35,390 bases of DNA from an uncultured Ectothiorhodospiraceae bacterium (GTDB lineage: Bacteria; Pseudomonadota; Gammaproteobacteria; UBA9214), in NCBI GenBank assembly GCA_947258615.1, contig CAMYIX010000008.1:1-35390 (forward strand), given 5' to 3'. This document shows, one piece after another, positions 33,842-35,390 of this stretch. Below the pieces are notes generated by a model, which saw only the letters and a list, made by a program, of their open reading frames with translations, was not told the origin of the DNA and ran no database searches. Every line of letters starts with the position of its first letter. Positions within the stretch are counted from its first letter, which is position 1. A program made the translations under genes and the position numbers.

Positions 33842-34332
33842 TATACCGGTCGCGCAACAGATGCTGTTCGCAGTTGCCGAAGTCTCGCTATGGGATACAT
33901 CAAGGAACAGTGATTCCACGGTACCAATGCATAACGCCATGGCTCAAACCCCGTGCGTCCTGGACGGGGCTCCCTGTTCGTGTTCCCGGGTTGTAGCGCC
34001 CCGAATCGGGCGTCCCCCGGAATGCTCCGCGCGCGGGCTCCGCATGGCCCGGTGTGGCTGAGTGCGACTGAGAGCGAAAGTGTTATATATATAAATGGAT
34101 AGTGTGATGTATTACTTCTTGCTGTCTATAGCAATGATGCATACCCAAAAAGCATAGTCTTACCTGCTGCGGCTGCGGGGTATACTTTAATCCATAATAA
34201 TAACCGTTACCTCATAATCCATGCGCGGCCTTTCATATGCGGTAACAATTATTCAATCTATCCGGGATACCCAATATATAAAATTATTCAGGCATTCCTG
34301 GCGACTGTAGGCAAGATGAACGGAGCAATAAA
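33842..34332. other. Non-coding stretch with a GTAG-hairpin
   Basis: About 490 bp without a convincing gene; the readings present are short and featureless. At 33993-33996 a GTAG directly precedes a 5-bp hairpin (CGCCC/GGGCG at 33997-34012), in architecture like the element at 178-199 but with different arms. From about 34080 the DNA becomes A+T-rich and contains a TATACT (34181) without a good -35. Confidence 0.45.
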
Positions 34333-34464
34333 ATGCTGATCTTCGAAAGAACAAAACACTGCACAAAGAATTTTCCATGCCGCTACAAGCTGGTGTTGGC
34401 GCTGTGCGCCGTTGCGATCATTACTTCAGTTCTTGTGGTGCCAATCATTGCTGAAATGGCCTAG
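34333..34464 (+). CDS. Possible 43-residue membrane peptide
   Basis: A short reading preceded by GGAG 8 nt before its ATG. It encodes a basic N-terminus (MLIFERTKHCTKNFPCRYK) and one hydrophobic helix (LVLALCAVAIITSVLVVPII). That shape, positive-inside with a single membrane span, fits a small inner-membrane peptide, but chance is possible at this length. No homolog recognised. It lies alone in A+T-rich DNA. Confidence 0.4.
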   Translation: MLIFERTKHCTKNFPCRYKLVLALCAVAIITSVLVVPIIAEMA

Positions 34465-34700
34465 GGCACTTCTGGCGCCTTTATCCCATTACTGCGTATT
34501 TTGTTACCGGAAGGGCTTGGCCCCTGTGACGTAAAGCGGGGCATGTACGTGGTGTGTATTATCTGATAATTGAAGGCAAAGAGTCCTAACAGTTCTTCTG
34601 TCGGCCTCCGGCTCGACAACCGACCCCGGATCTATAACGAAAACCTTTCGAACTCTCGATTAAGGTCAGTTGACTGTTGTTAATAGCCGTTTGGTTAATG

Positions 34701-34725
34701 AAAAAACGACCCTGAGCTGTTCAGG
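34701..34725 (-). terminator. Probable intrinsic terminator of the DUF2956 gene
   Basis: On the minus strand CCTGA-ACAGC-TCAGG is followed, after four bases, by six T. It begins 5 bp beyond the DUF2956 stop. The stem is short (5 bp), so efficiency may be modest. The rest of 34465-34700 shows no feature. Confidence 0.5.
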
Positions 34726-34730
34726 TATCT

Positions 34731-35063
34731 TTAGACAATCCAATAGGCCGCAAAGGCCAACCAGCTGAGGATGAGCAGCACCCAGGGCAACCAGTGTTGC
34801 CTGTAAATTACCTTCTCCGGAATCTCGGGTTCGTATGATACGGGAGGGTCGTTCTCCCGCATGGCCTTCTTGCGTCTCTTGTCCAGTTCCCGGGCCTTGG
34901 CGCTCTGTTGCTTCTTGTAGTGCTCGATACCCTTCTTTATCCCCTGGGAAATCAGTTTCGTCTGCTGCTTGGTCTGCCCCGGTCGCTGCGTGCCGCGGGC
35001 TATCCGCATGGCCTCCTCGTGATTTGCATCTGACTGCTGGCGTTTTCTGGATTGTCTGGCCAT
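34731..35063 (-). CDS. DUF2956 family protein with C-terminal membrane anchor
   Basis: 110 residues. The N-terminal two thirds match the DUF2956 pattern: EEAMRIARGTQRPGQTKQQTK, LISQGIKKGIEHYKKQQSAKA and RELDKRRKK, a very basic and probably helical stretch. The end is a single hydrophobic anchor (WLPWVLLILSWLAFAAYWIV, about 90-110), so the basic part should face the cytosol. Function unknown. The gene is followed by a probable terminator and preceded by a PEP-CTERM-like fragment on the same strand. Confidence 0.82.
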   Translation of the reverse strand: MARQSRKRQQSDANHEEAMRIARGTQRPGQTKQQTKLISQGIKKGIEHYKKQQSAKARELDKRRKKAMRENDPPVSYEPEIPEKVIYRQHWLPWVLLILSWLAFAAYWIV

Positions 35064-35083
35064 GTTAGCTATATAGGTGCCTT

Positions 35084-35209
35084 CTACCTGGTCATCCCGA
35101 TCAGACCCAGAAGGCCTGTGCCGAATAGCCAGAGTGTTGCGACCGAGGAAATATTATCCCTGGGTGCCGCTGCCATCACATGATGAATTCTTTTGCCTTC
35201 TCTGATCAT
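35084..35209 (-). pseudogene. PEP-CTERM-like C-terminal fragment
   Basis: A 41-residue reading ends in VATLWLFGTGLLGLIGMTR and stops. This is the distinctive tail of proteins sorted by exosortase (usual form PxPAALWLFGSGLLGLIG followed by basic residues). The Pro-Glu-Pro motif is not present just before it (it reads RDNISSVATLW), a stop lies 7 codons upstream of the ATG, and no ribosome site is visible. It is most likely the remnant of a PEP-CTERM gene whose front was lost, possibly linked with the insertion at 35292. It ends 20 bp upstream of the DUF2956 start. Confidence 0.55.
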
Positions 35210-35291
35210 AATACGATTTAAACGGTAGCTTTATGTCCGAACCTGATAGTTCATCATTGTCTTATATAATATTTTTTGAAAAGACGGGAGC

Positions 35292-35390
35292 TGATCTTGC
35301 CCCAGTAAAACGGACAGTTAGTTAGAGACTGGTCGTCATCATCTCATAAGTCAGCGGAGCCTGCTGATCCAGATGCGAATGTCGTCGCTG
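35292..35390 (-). mobile_element. End of an IS3-family insertion sequence (runs off the right edge)
   Basis: The left boundary starts TGATCTTGCCCC and continues with GTAAAACGGACAG, which looks like an IS3-type terminal repeat beginning TGA. Directly inside it a minus-strand reading ends (35322-35390). The remainder of the element, including the other end, is outside the window, so the target duplication cannot be checked. A+T-rich DNA at 35210-35291 lies just outside. Confidence 0.6.
35322..35390 (-). CDS. IS3-family transposase, C-terminal 22 residues only
   Basis: The partial reading ends RRHSHLDQQAPLTYEMMTTSL then stop. The RRHS-x-L-x-x-x-x-P-x-x-Y/F-E pattern is the usual last block of IS3 OrfB (DDE, rve domain) transposases, such as RRHSxLGYxSPxxFE. 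The catalytic residues lie beyond the window edge, so whether the copy is intact is unknown. Confidence 0.6.
   Translation of the reverse strand, partial: QRRHSHLDQQAPLTYEMMTTSL

Noticed and set aside
33842-34332. Possible RNA gene in the gene-free stretch
   Set aside because: No tRNA cloverleaf, no recognised RNA family motif and no clear promoter-terminator pair.

Overview
This window is chromosomal DNA from a gammaproteobacterium. It looks like a chemolithotrophic or sulfur-handling lineage of the Chromatiales/Acidiferrobacterales kind, but that placement is inferred from gene order and family content, not from a marker gene. The core consists of conserved gammaproteobacterial neighbourhoods: topA-tsaC with smg and dprA facing def-fmt-rsmB, then ntrYX-like and trkAH genes, and a his-tat operon.

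Layout. Positions 1-460 hold the 5' end of a REP-associated tyrosine transposase (RAYT) gene on the minus strand, with a GTAG-hairpin just upstream of it. Positions 464-6421 (minus strand) are tsaC, topA, smg, dprA and a LysM-domain secreted protein. Facing them at 6630-17028 is a long plus-strand array: def, fmt, rsmB, a DUF4390 gene, an NtrY-like kinase, an NtrX-like regulator, trkA, trkH and a small TPR gene. Three of its junctions overlap, which suggests translational coupling.

Positions 17050-18767 (minus) carry an LpxL/HtrB-type acyltransferase and ttcA. Divergent from ttcA is a single-domain rhodanese, then a DsrE2-type protein with its own near-consensus promoter, a leader of about 185 nt and a strong intrinsic terminator. 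Together these look like a sulfur-relay locus. Next come pip-dtd (overlapping by 4 nt) and hisB-hisH-hisA-hisF, a repeat-bounded 270-bp insert, hisI-hisE and tatABC. Convergent to tatC is a 979-residue membrane PAS-GGDEF-EAL protein.

The last 4.5 kb is accessory in character. It holds a decayed cyclophilin / choice-of-anchor-U surface protein, a two-domain sulfurtransferase, a small lipoprotein, a possible 43-residue membrane peptide, a DUF2956 gene, a PEP-CTERM-like fragment and the end of an IS3-family element.

Two repeat families are scattered between genes. One (eight copies) consists of CACCGC(A/G)(G/A)AG-type purine-rich units; most read outward from gene 3' ends, or are paired as inverted copies. 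The other (two copies) is a palindromic element with CGTCATTGCGAG ends. I saw no tRNA, rRNA or CRISPR. I found no large new system. The best candidates for something undescribed are the sulfur-relay locus with its leader, the NtrX-like regulator with a degenerate AAA+ core, and the repeat elements.
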